This document shows, piece by piece, positions 8,559 to 15,908 of a stretch of DNA of 64,000 bases. The position numbers and the translations under genes are program-made. Every line of letters begins with the position of its first letter. The first letter of the stretch is position 1. Under the pieces are notes generated by a model. It did not search any database. It was not told the origin of the DNA and worked only from the letters and a program-made list of their open reading frames with translations. The DNA comes from CAIKLP01 sp965279595 (GTDB lineage Bacteria > Bacteroidota > Bacteroidia > Sphingobacteriales > Sphingobacteriaceae): assembly GCA_965279595.1 (NCBI GenBank), contig OZ257246.1, positions 620,001-684,000 of the forward strand. The letters run 5' to 3'.

Positions 8559-9184
8559 CACTTTTTCGTATCTCCCGCTTCGTAAGGTGAGCTGTCATCC
8601 AACTTGTCTTTTTTATCAAGAACTCTATCACAAGCAGCAACAAGGTCTTTGAGAATTTTAATTGAATTTTCTGAGTTTTCAATAATAAGTTGATCCCTAA
8701 CTTTACGTACATCTACCATTAATTCCTTATAAGATTTAATCATATTTATAAAATTTCGATCTATCACCAACTGAGTACGGTTAAGACCAAGTTTATTTAT
8801 TATATAAGTACCACAATTATTTTTACTAATGAGATATCCGTTTGGTTCTACACTAAATAAATTTGAATAATCGAAATTAGAAGGGTCAGGGTAGTAAATA
8901 TTATTGAGATCCCCAGTAACTTCGTGCCAGTCATTGCTTTTAAATATATTGCAAATGGGACAAGAATAAAACAGATTTGTTATAGTGTTCTTAAGATGTG
9001 GAAATAGAGATTTTGGCTTATAATGTTCAACATGAAAATTATAAAATCCACCCAACTGAGCATCCTTAATAGAACAATAAACACATTGATTATAGCCTTC
9101 AATAGCTAAATTATATTTCCAATCGGAATATTTGCCAATTGTTGGTTGTGGTGTTGTAGCTTTATTTATTATACGCCAATTCAT
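8558..9184 (-). CDS. HNH endonuclease with zinc-binding CxxC pairs
   Basis: This 208-residue protein contains an HNH/ββα-metal domain at about residues 30-90. C34/C37 (CVYC) and C75/C78 (CPIC) form a zinc site, HVEHYKPKS provides the catalytic His (H54), and an Asn (N70) and CN at 78-79 complete the H-N-N pattern. The remainder is helical and unassigned. The layout resembles the four-Cys HNH group that includes the Septu effector PtuB, but no PtuA-type ATPase is present. It probably cleaves DNA, perhaps nicking. ATG 9184 follows the receiver gene stop by 2 nt; a GTG at 9190 overlaps that stop and may be the real start. It is translationally coupled to the methyltransferase. Confidence 0.85.
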   Translation of the reverse strand: MNWRIINKATTPQPTIGKYSDWKYNLAIEGYNQCVYCSIKDAQLGGFYNFHVEHYKPKSLFPHLKNTITNLFYSCPICNIFKSNDWHEVTGDLNNIYYPDPSNFDYSNLFSVEPNGYLISKNNCGTYIINKLGLNRTQLVIDRNFINMIKSYKELMVDVRKVRDQLIIENSENSIKILKDLVAACDRVLDKKDKLDDSSPYEAGDTKK

Positions 9185-9186
9185 AA

Positions 9187-9849
9187 TCACTTACGATTTA
9201 AATATTCCTTGGCTTCATTATTTATTTTCGCTAACATTTCAAGGTCTGCATTAAATTCAGTAAGTAAATCCTGACGAGATATCAATTCTTTACTATACAT
9301 AGGTGTTTGTATAAATTCTTGAAGACCATTTAACTCAATTAATTCACTTGTCGTGGCTAGATTTTGAACAATTTTATTCGATATTTCAGCTATTCTCTCA
9401 AATCTTTTGCGATTTTCATCATAAAATCTTTGACCAGATCTGATGAAAATTTCAACATATTTCGCACTATTGTTGAGAAATAAAGATCTTGATAGTACCG
9501 TCTCAAACAATTCAAGATTGTCTTTTAGATCTTCATTTATAATTGAACTAGTTACAACATGAATAGGAATTGTACTTAATGGCCTTAATATTTGTACCAT
9601 CTGATGACCTTCGTATCCACAAGATTTACCAGTAGTTTGAAGTGGTACATCCGCTAATTTTTCATCTATTATTAATACAGCGATTTCATTTTCATTAATC
9701 CAATTCATATAAGAATTAATATCTTCAAAAGGTTCGCAATCTATGACTTCAATTTCACCCCTTCCACTCTTTTTAAGATATATCTCTATTGCATCCTTAA
9801 ATGAATCTCGCTGATCTAAATTATCATCTATAAGTCCAATTGATATCAT
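9187..9849 (-). CDS. Receiver-domain (CheY-like) protein partner of the GHKL kinase
   Basis: The 220-residue product starts MISIGLIDDN, with the acidic pair D8/D9 after strand 1. A putative phosphoacceptor D62 sits in VLIIDEKL and T100 in HVVTSS. The usual lysine after strand 5 appears replaced, with R121 in LSRSLF the nearest basic residue. The C-terminal about 80 residues are helical, with no visible DNA-binding output domain. A longer frame opens at 9903 inside the kinase gene, but ATG 9849, 4 nt after the kinase stop, gives the canonical REC start. It likely accepts phosphate from the kinase and acts by protein contact, possibly on the HNH nuclease. Confidence 0.82.
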   Translation of the reverse strand: MISIGLIDDNLDQRDSFKDAIEIYLKKSGRGEIEVIDCEPFEDINSYMNWINENEIAVLIIDEKLADVPLQTTGKSCGYEGHQMVQILRPLSTIPIHVVTSSIINEDLKDNLELFETVLSRSLFLNNSAKYVEIFIRSGQRFYDENRKRFERIAEISNKIVQNLATTSELIELNGLQEFIQTPMYSKELISRQDLLTEFNADLEMLAKINNEAKEYLNRK

Positions 9850-9853
9850 AATA

Positions 9854-12058
9854 TTATTTTTTAGGTAACCATACAATAAATTTTGCTCCATTAAATACAT
9901 CACTATTACTTGCGGAAACAGATCCTCCTAATTCATTAACAATTGACTCAACTATTGTAAGACCTAAGCCAGTTCCACTGTCTTTTTTCTTTTTGCTTCC
10001 AATTTTTGTGCTAAATAACGGCTCCCAAATCCTATCAATAAATTCTGGAGCTATACCAGGTCCATTATCTTCAACAATTAAGCAAAAGCCTTTAATTTCA
10101 TTTCTATTTTCTCTTAAAAGTCTTACACAAATTTCTCGTTGAGAATTTATTTGTAAACAAGCTTGATATGCATTTGTAATAAGATTAAAAAGGATAGCTT
10201 CAATATCAAGGGGATAGACTTTGGCGAAAACTTCATTAACAATATCTTTCTTAATAGATATATCCGAACTTTCTACTAGTGGAGCAACATCATTGATCAC
10301 ATCTCTAATTAAATCTTGTATTCTTCTATCAACAGGATTTGTACGCTTATCCTTTGTGACTCTTGACAAAGCAAATTCACCCCAACTACCTACTTGTTTA
10401 GAATATTTTTTAACTTTAATAAGTTCTTTTTTTGATTTGTCGATTATAGGTGGATCAAATGATAAATGTTCATAGGCATTATCTGATGCTTGCTTTAAAA
10501 GACTTATTGCGCTTTCCGTTTCATGACCAAAAACTGCGGTAGAAATGCCCAAAGTTGCCAATCCATTTAAGGTTCGTCTTTCATTTAGCATTTCAACAAT
10601 TGTTTCATCAACATCTTTTTCCAAATTGTCCAATAATAACTGCGAATTTGAAATAGAATCAAGAACTTTCTGCTCGTCTTGTTCTGTAGTGCTGTTATAA
10701 GCTTCATTTAATAAAAAAGAAGCTTGTGTGAATTTCGACTTTATTTCATCTAGTTTTTTTGTCTTCGATATTTTAACAATAGGTGATGAACTTGATGCTT
10801 TGGGTCTTGCTCCGGATTTGTTTATTTCTACTCTATGGGATTCTAAAACTTGGATTGCACCTATTACAGCGTCTTTCAAATCATAAAACTCACCATTCTC
10901 AACCAAACCTTCCCTTGCTGCACTATCATAAAGGTTTATATTTTCATCTCTAGTTATAAATACAGCTCCAACTAATTGATTGGGTGTTATACTATAACTT
11001 TCGCGTCCCACTCCAGCAGGATTCTTTGCTTTTCTACTTGCTAATCCAAGCCAATCTCCAAACTCAGATCCTGAATAACCATAGGGCTTAACCGCAACAT
11101 TGTCACGATAAATTTTCACCCCTAAATTGACGTCAAGTATTTCTCTGAATTCAGACAACTTACTATAATTTGTCCGTTCAAGAACAGATGCATCTCTTAA
11201 GAAAAACATTAATCTTATTTGAAATGGCCCACATCTTAATCTTTTATCAGTCCTATCTTTGTTCTGTGTAATTAATCTATTTATTGAAATTTTTGTGATA
11301 TATTCTTCCCCAGGAAATCTTCTATTCTCGATATAGTATATTAGCTCTTGTTGCTCTCCATTATAATCAACTCTAAGCTCAATCTCAGCGGCATCATTAA
11401 AAGTCGATTTCACCTTTAGATTTGAATATTTTGGATTAATATCAGTTGTTAAAAAAATGTTAAATACTTCCCCATCTGTAAATGGAGGGGATAATGTGGT
11501 TAATTCATTATATAGCTTTTCAATATCTTCTAATGTCCAGGTATGTCTAAGATCTTCAATTATAATTTCAGTGCCAATCTGGGATTTATTTGGCAAATTT
11601 AATACTGGATCTTTTATTACTTTAAGAGGTATATCATTTATGTTTTTATTGTCTACATCAAATAATTCCCAACTAACTCGAAGTCCTTGAGGTTGACCTC
11701 CTTTAGAATGAGTTAATAATGTCAAGTTCTTCCCCAATCTGTCCGCAGCAATTCTTCCTATACCCTTCTCTCCTGTTTTTCTCCTATTTTTCTCGCTTCT
11801 CTTTTTTGTTTTTTTATCAGAAAAACCAATTCTTAACCAGTTGTCATCAACTACTTTTTCTGTCATCCCGAAACCATCATCAGCTATCCTTATTCTGCTT
11901 TTCCTTAGATCAATTTCAACAATTACATTTTCAGCATCAGCATCATAACAATTTTTTACCAATTCTATCAGTGCAGTTGTAAACTCTTTAATACTGTCAC
12001 GACCTAATTGTATTATTGCTCTTGCATCTACTGTAAAAAATTTTTCTTCCGCTGACAT
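9854..12058 (-). CDS. Dual-GHKL protein: MORC/Hsp90-like ATPase fused to histidine kinase
   Basis: This 734-residue protein carries two ATP-binding modules. The N-terminal one has N-box E32LVKNCYDA, G1 motif D61GFG and G2 motif TGEKGIGR (95-102). A transducer-like segment follows (about 220-400, including IYRDNVAVKPYG and AREGLVENGEF), as in MORC/MutL/Hsp90-type ATPases. A helical linker (about 430-550) holds a DHp-like H-box with H512 in VFGHETESAI. The C-terminal HATPase_c has N-box NLITNAYQA (625-633), G1 D664NGPG, F-box WEPLFSTK and G2 GTGLGL (695-700). There is no membrane segment, so the input must be cytosolic. Prokaryotic MORC and paraMORC ATPases are known from restriction contexts (Iyer, Abhiman and Aravind 2008). 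It is the first gene of the operon. Confidence 0.87.
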   Translation of the reverse strand: MSAEEKFFTVDARAIIQLGRDSIKEFTTALIELVKNCYDADAENVIVEIDLRKSRIRIADDGFGMTEKVVDDNWLRIGFSDKKTKKRSEKNRRKTGEKGIGRIAADRLGKNLTLLTHSKGGQPQGLRVSWELFDVDNKNINDIPLKVIKDPVLNLPNKSQIGTEIIIEDLRHTWTLEDIEKLYNELTTLSPPFTDGEVFNIFLTTDINPKYSNLKVKSTFNDAAEIELRVDYNGEQQELIYYIENRRFPGEEYITKISINRLITQNKDRTDKRLRCGPFQIRLMFFLRDASVLERTNYSKLSEFREILDVNLGVKIYRDNVAVKPYGYSGSEFGDWLGLASRKAKNPAGVGRESYSITPNQLVGAVFITRDENINLYDSAAREGLVENGEFYDLKDAVIGAIQVLESHRVEINKSGARPKASSSSPIVKISKTKKLDEIKSKFTQASFLLNEAYNSTTEQDEQKVLDSISNSQLLLDNLEKDVDETIVEMLNERRTLNGLATLGISTAVFGHETESAISLLKQASDNAYEHLSFDPPIIDKSKKELIKVKKYSKQVGSWGEFALSRVTKDKRTNPVDRRIQDLIRDVINDVAPLVESSDISIKKDIVNEVFAKVYPLDIEAILFNLITNAYQACLQINSQREICVRLLRENRNEIKGFCLIVEDNGPGIAPEFIDRIWEPLFSTKIGSKKKKDSGTGLGLTIVESIVNELGGSVSASNSDVFNGAKFIVWLPKK

Positions 12059-12182
12059 GATATTTACATAAATAAGTGCATTGTTTCAAACCAATATTAA
12101 AAATAGCATTAATTAAGGATTTTGTAATTAGTAAAATTAATTAATGCAATATAAGATAACTACTAAAAAAAGTGAATCTTAA

Positions 12183-12216
12183 AAAATAACAAAGCCCCAC
12201 ATTTCTGTGAGGCTTT
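12183..12216 (-). terminator. Terminator downstream of tRNA-Asp
   Basis: An imperfect hairpin (12191-12200 with 12207-12216, one mismatch) is followed on the minus strand by a T-rich run. It lies directly 3' of the tRNA and would also separate it from the defence-like operon, whose first start is at 12058. Confidence 0.7.
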
Positions 12217-12217
12217 G

Positions 12218-12291
12218 CGGAATGGACGGGACTCGAACCCGCGACCTCCTGCGTGACAGGCAGGCATTCTAACCAGCTGAACTACCACTCC
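12218..12291 (-). tRNA. tRNA-Asp (anticodon GTC)
   Basis: The minus strand folds as a tRNA. The acceptor stem pairs GGAGTGG with CCATTCC. The D-arm contains AGCTGGTTAGA, the anticodon loop is CTGTCAC with anticodon GTC, the T-arm has GGTTCGAGTCC, and the discriminator base is G, as usual for Asp. The CCA end is not encoded. The gene stands alone between prfA and the defence-like operon, with its own terminator. tRNA 3' ends are common integration sites, but I found no second copy of this 3' end in the window. Confidence 0.97.
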
Positions 12292-12369
12292 GTTTTCCTG
12301 TTAGGACTGCAAATATACAGTCTAATATGGTTTTATCAACAAAAAAATGAAAATTTTGTGAAGTAGCTG

Positions 12370-13440
12370 TTATACAGTTCCTTCTTTCATCTTTTCTGCA
12401 TTCTCTGCAAACTGTAATCCATCAATGATGTCTTGAATATCGCCATTCATCACCCCATTTAGGTTATATGAAGTTAATCCAATGCGATGTTCAGTTAATC
12501 TACTCTGTGGGTAATTGTAAGTTCTAATCTTTGCTGAACGGTCACCAGTGGCAACCATAGTTTTACGCTTTTTAGAAACTTCTTCTAAATGCTTAGCATA
12601 TTCCATCTCATAAATTCTTGAACGCAATACAGATAATGCTTTATCGTAATTCTTATGCTGTGATTTCTCATCTTGACATTGTGCCACTACACCAGTTGGT
12701 ATATGCGTCAATCGAACCGCTGAATAGGTTGTATTTACTGATTGTCCGCCTGGTCCAGATGAACAAAAGAAATCTTTCCTGATATCACTTACTTTTAAGT
12801 CAATATCAAACTCATCAGCCTCTGGTAATACAACTACTGAAGCAGCTGAAGTATGAACCCTCCCTTGAGTTTCAGTTGCTGGAACCCTTTGTACACGGTG
12901 TACACCTGATTCGTACTTTAATGTACCATAAACGTCTTCGCCACTTACATTCAATATAATCTCCTTATATCCACCTGCAGTTCCTGGTGTATAATCCACC
13001 AATTCTGTTTTCCAACCCTTCAATTCACAATAACGTTGGTACATTCTGAATAAATCACCTGCAAATAAACTTGCTTCATCTCCACCTGTTCCAGCACGAA
13101 TTTCTAAAATAGCATTCTTAGCATCTTCCGGATCAACAGGAATCAACATTAAGCGAATGGCATCTTCCATCTTATCCTGCTCTTGTAGCAATCCATCTAA
13201 TTCTGATTTTGCCATTTCTCTAAATTCCTCATCCTTCTCATTCGCTAAAATCTCTTTATTTGATTCTATATTGCTCATGATGTTACTGTATATTCTATAC
13301 TCCGCAACAATCTTCGATAATTCCTTGTATTCTCTATTTAATTGAGCAAAACGTTTCATATCCGACATGGCATCTGGAGAGGATAATTCCACCTCTACAT
13401 CCATAAATCTTCTATTAATTGCTTCTAATTTCTCTAACAT
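12370..13440 (-). CDS. prfA: Peptide chain release factor 1
   Basis: This 356-residue class I release factor has the GGQ peptidyl-tRNA hydrolysis motif at 231-233 and the PAT tripeptide at 187-189 that reads UAA/UAG, which marks RF1 rather than RF2 (SPF). The length is normal for RF1. It acts on the ribosome at stop codons to release the finished protein. A TAACTTTG promoter-like box lies 35 nt upstream. The tRNA-Asp gene follows 79 nt downstream. Confidence 0.98.
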   Translation of the reverse strand: MLEKLEAINRRFMDVEVELSSPDAMSDMKRFAQLNREYKELSKIVAEYRIYSNIMSNIESNKEILANEKDEEFREMAKSELDGLLQEQDKMEDAIRLMLIPVDPEDAKNAILEIRAGTGGDEASLFAGDLFRMYQRYCELKGWKTELVDYTPGTAGGYKEIILNVSGEDVYGTLKYESGVHRVQRVPATETQGRVHTSAASVVVLPEADEFDIDLKVSDIRKDFFCSSGPGGQSVNTTYSAVRLTHIPTGVVAQCQDEKSQHKNYDKALSVLRSRIYEMEYAKHLEEVSKKRKTMVATGDRSAKIRTYNYPQSRLTEHRIGLTSYNLNGVMNGDIQDIIDGLQFAENAEKMKEGTV

Positions 13441-13474
13441 ATAATTCCTTTCTCAGGTATTTTTTAATAAGCTG

Positions 13475-13482
13475 CAAAGTTA
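13475..13482 (-). promoter_or_regulatory. Bacteroidota -7 box upstream of prfA
   Basis: TAACTTTG on the minus strand matches the TAnnTTTG -7 consensus of the Bacteroidota primary sigma factor, at a sensible distance from the prfA ATG. A clear -33 TTTG is not seen. Confidence 0.45.
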
Positions 13483-13634
13483 CGATTTTTTAAGGTATTT
13501 AAAACCCATTTCACTACTTGTTGTTCGAAATGTGTTTATTTATAAGGCTTTAAGGCATTTTTGGAGAATTTCCATTGACTATTAAAAGCCTTCAATTCTC
13601 CATAGAATTTGGATAATTAAAATAGGCAAAGAAG

Positions 13635-14453
13635 CTAACGCTCTTTCAAACCATTTACTTTTGAACTCATAAATAAGGAATCTGATTTCATATAGTAATA
13701 ATAATCTTTGTCCTGAAAAGGTTTTTCAAAAGTATCATTAAATGTAGCAATCGTATCAGATTTCAAATTAGCATAACTGATTTGTTGTTTACCTGTAAAA
13801 TAAACAATCGATCCATTTTCTATTCTAAATTCTGAAAGTCCGAGAATTGGAATGGTCTTTTTATATCCCCCAAAAACATCAAAAACAAAAACACCTAAAG
13901 TAGGATCATTCACATAAACCTCATCCCCTTGTTCAATCATGAAATTAGGTTTAATATTTTTTCCTGTTAAAATAAATATATCACTTGATTGTTGAATGGT
14001 TTTGAAGTTATCACCCATCTTCAATAATTTTCTATTGATTTCATCATATATCCAAAATCCATTATTATTAGAAGTACAAACCAACTTAATCAATCCTTCA
14101 TTGTAAGTATTTGTAATTTTGAAATTGCTGATCTCCGTAAGATTGATATCTAAAAATCGAGTGATAAAAAAATCAGGATAAAAAACCAATATTCGCAATG
14201 GATTGCTGATATCAATGAACCCTAATCTGCCGCTTTGTAAATCTGCAAACTTAGTTGTTCTGGCCTGCTGAGGCTCAAATTTTCCTAATGCATTTTTACT
14301 ATCTACATAATAAACGTTACCTAGTTGATCAACTTTGTAAAAAACAATTTGTTTAGCAATCAATTTATTTTGATACAATACTTGAGCATTCAATTTTGCT
14401 TGTGCAAAAAAGAAGAAAAGTATTATCCACAAAATTGATTTTATTTTATTCAT
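13635..14453 (-). CDS. Secreted hypothetical protein, beta-rich
   Basis: The 272-residue protein has a signal peptide (cleavage near LNAQ). It is a beta-strand-rich sequence with repeated short aromatic/hydrophobic strands, such as GFIDISNPLRILVFYP, NNNGFWIYDE and GVFVFDVFG, compatible with a small beta-propeller. No catalytic motif is present. The gene starts 3 nt after the lpxH stop, so it is probably co-transcribed with lpxH and the LUD gene. Similar periplasmic proteins of unknown role are common in Bacteroidota. Function not assigned. Confidence 0.7.
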   Translation of the reverse strand: MNKIKSILWIILFFFFAQAKLNAQVLYQNKLIAKQIVFYKVDQLGNVYYVDSKNALGKFEPQQARTTKFADLQSGRLGFIDISNPLRILVFYPDFFITRFLDINLTEISNFKITNTYNEGLIKLVCTSNNNGFWIYDEINRKLLKMGDNFKTIQQSSDIFILTGKNIKPNFMIEQGDEVYVNDPTLGVFVFDVFGGYKKTIPILGLSEFRIENGSIVYFTGKQQISYANLKSDTIATFNDTFEKPFQDKDYYYYMKSDSLFMSSKVNGLKER

Positions 14454-14456
14454 TAA

Positions 14457-15224
14457 TTAAATATTCAAATGCGGTTCTTTTTCAAAATATTTCAATATTA
14501 ATTCTTCTCCATCAAATACAGCATAAGAATTAAAATGTAACCACTCACCTAAATTTACATATCTACTTTGATCAGTTAGTTGTATATCTAATGGAAGGTG
14601 TCTATGACCAAAAATGAAATAATCAAAAAACTCTTTACTTAAAACTTCCTTTGAATAGATTGCTAACCATTCATTTTCTTCTCCTAAAAAATGTTCTTTG
14701 TTATCATTAGCAGCTCTGCTACTTTTCGACCATCGGTTGGCAATTCCCATTCCTAAATTTGGATGTATACGAGCAAACAACCATTGGCAAATTTTACTAG
14801 CAAAAACTTTTTTCAAAAATTTATAAGAGTGATCACCTGGACCAAGTCCATCACCATGACCGATATAAAATTTCTTACCATTAAAAATTCTTGTAATTGG
14901 TTCACGATACATCTTCAAGCCCAATTCCTTTTCAAAGTATTGAAACATCCACATGTCATGATTACCTGTGAATACGTGAATTGGAATTCCTGCATCAGCT
15001 ATAGTCGCCATCATGCCTTGTAAACGAATAAATCCTTTTGGAATTACTTTATCATATTCAAACCAAAAATCAAATAAATCACCTACTAAAAATATCTCTG
15101 CTGCATCATCTTTAATTGACGCTAACCAACGAACGATTGCATCTTCACGTGCTCTACTTTGTTCATGCGTAGGTACACCTAAATGAAAATCAGAAGCGAA
15201 ATAAATATTTTTTCCTTTATTCAT
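14457..15224 (-). CDS. lpxH: UDP-2,3-diacylglucosamine diphosphatase (LpxH-type)
   Basis: This 255-residue calcineurin-like metallophosphoesterase shows DFH (12-14), GDLFDFW (48-54), GNHD (87-90), the GHGD segment and a final GHRH. These are the dinuclear metal ligands of the LpxH/LpxI-replacing family. It would hydrolyse UDP-2,3-diacyl-GlcN to lipid X in lipid A synthesis at the inner membrane. ATG 15224 is preferred over a TTG at 15236; either way the start overlaps the end of the LUD gene, suggesting coupling. A related general phosphoesterase cannot be ruled out, but the spacing and aromatic GDLFDFWFEY segment fit LpxH. Confidence 0.85.
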   Translation of the reverse strand: MNKGKNIYFASDFHLGVPTHEQSRAREDAIVRWLASIKDDAAEIFLVGDLFDFWFEYDKVIPKGFIRLQGMMATIADAGIPIHVFTGNHDMWMFQYFEKELGLKMYREPITRIFNGKKFYIGHGDGLGPGDHSYKFLKKVFASKICQWLFARIHPNLGMGIANRWSKSSRAANDNKEHFLGEENEWLAIYSKEVLSKEFFDYFIFGHRHLPLDIQLTDQSRYVNLGEWLHFNSYAVFDGEELILKYFEKEPHLNI

Positions 15225-15861
15225 TAATATCGTCAATTAAAAAAACGAAAAGTTCTCGAGGACCATGTGCACCTAATACCAAAGTTTTTTCAATATCAGC
15301 AGTTCTACTTGGTCCTGTTGTATCACTTATTAAAGATGGTAATTTGCCTTGATATTTTTCATTCATATATTTAATCGCATCTATAGTATCACGTTTAAGT
15401 TGCGAAGCAAATGCAACAACAACATGTATAGTTGGATAAATAGAAAGTCTTCTTCCAGATTCAGTATCACTACTAATAAAAATGCTACCTGTTCTTGAAA
15501 CTAAAGCTTCGCAAGATGTAATTCCAACACCTGCATCTACAAAGTTTTCATCAGTGCTTGCATAAGAAAGTGCATCTCCTAATAATTCCATCACAATTGG
15601 TTCCCAACAAAAAATATTATTCCAGTTTTTTTCAATTGAAATTTCTTTAATGCTTTGTTGAAATTGAAGAAGGTCTTCGCAAAAAACAAATTGCCCATTC
15701 ACTTTAGTAAATTCTTCAGCAAATTGAATCTCTAATAATTCATCACTTGAGGTATATACATTATCCACTTCTTCTAACTTAGGAAAAGGGTGTTCTACTT
15801 TTTCAATCAGTGCCTTCCTGATTTTTTTGAGCATTCTTTCTTTAGAGGTGGCTTCTTGCAT
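15217..15861 (-). CDS. LUD-domain (LutC/YkgG-like) protein
   Basis: The 214-residue protein matches the LutC/YkgG group of the LUD domain. The segment DAGVGITSCEALVSRTGS is characteristic, followed by the IHVVVAF strand and the C-terminal DTTGPSRTADIEKTLVLGAH motif. LutC works with LutA and LutB in lactate oxidation in other bacteria, but neither partner is in this window. The gene overlaps lpxH by 8 nt and follows ftsH after a terminator. The specific role here is uncertain. Confidence 0.87.
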   Translation of the reverse strand: MQEATSKERMLKKIRKALIEKVEHPFPKLEEVDNVYTSSDELLEIQFAEEFTKVNGQFVFCEDLLQFQQSIKEISIEKNWNNIFCWEPIVMELLGDALSYASTDENFVDAGVGITSCEALVSRTGSIFISSDTESGRRLSIYPTIHVVVAFASQLKRDTIDAIKYMNEKYQGKLPSLISDTTGPSRTADIEKTLVLGAHGPRELFVFLIDDINE

Positions 15862-15874
15862 TCTGCTAAAATAA

Positions 15875-15901
15875 AAAATACCGCTGAATGAGCGGTATTT
15901 T
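15875..15901 (-). terminator. ftsH terminator
   Basis: A perfect 11-bp stem (15875-15885 with 15891-15901), a GAATG loop and a T-rich tail on the minus strand lie 8 nt after the ftsH stop. Confidence 0.85.
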
Positions 15902-15908
15902 AAATGAT

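Noticed and set aside
9850..9903. Longer start for the receiver gene inside the kinase gene
   Set aside because: The extra 18 residues precede the canonical first strand of a REC domain and would need a 50-nt overlap; ATG 9849 fits better.
10221..11982. Plus-strand open frames antisense to the GHKL kinase gene
   Set aside because: They are Ser/Phe-rich shadows of the kinase coding strand, with no conserved domain.
6897..12058. Identification of the operon as Detocs, Septu, BREX, DISARM or a classical type I/IIG restriction system
   Set aside because: Detocs needs its phosphorylase or other effector on a receiver protein; Septu needs PtuA; BREX and DISARM need their marker genes (PglZ, DrmAB); no HsdR/HsdS or fused nuclease is present.
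12218..12291. Attachment-site duplicate of the tRNA-Asp 3' end near 6300-6900
   Set aside because: Reading that stretch by eye on both strands gave no match to the T-arm/acceptor sequence, and no integrase is in the window.
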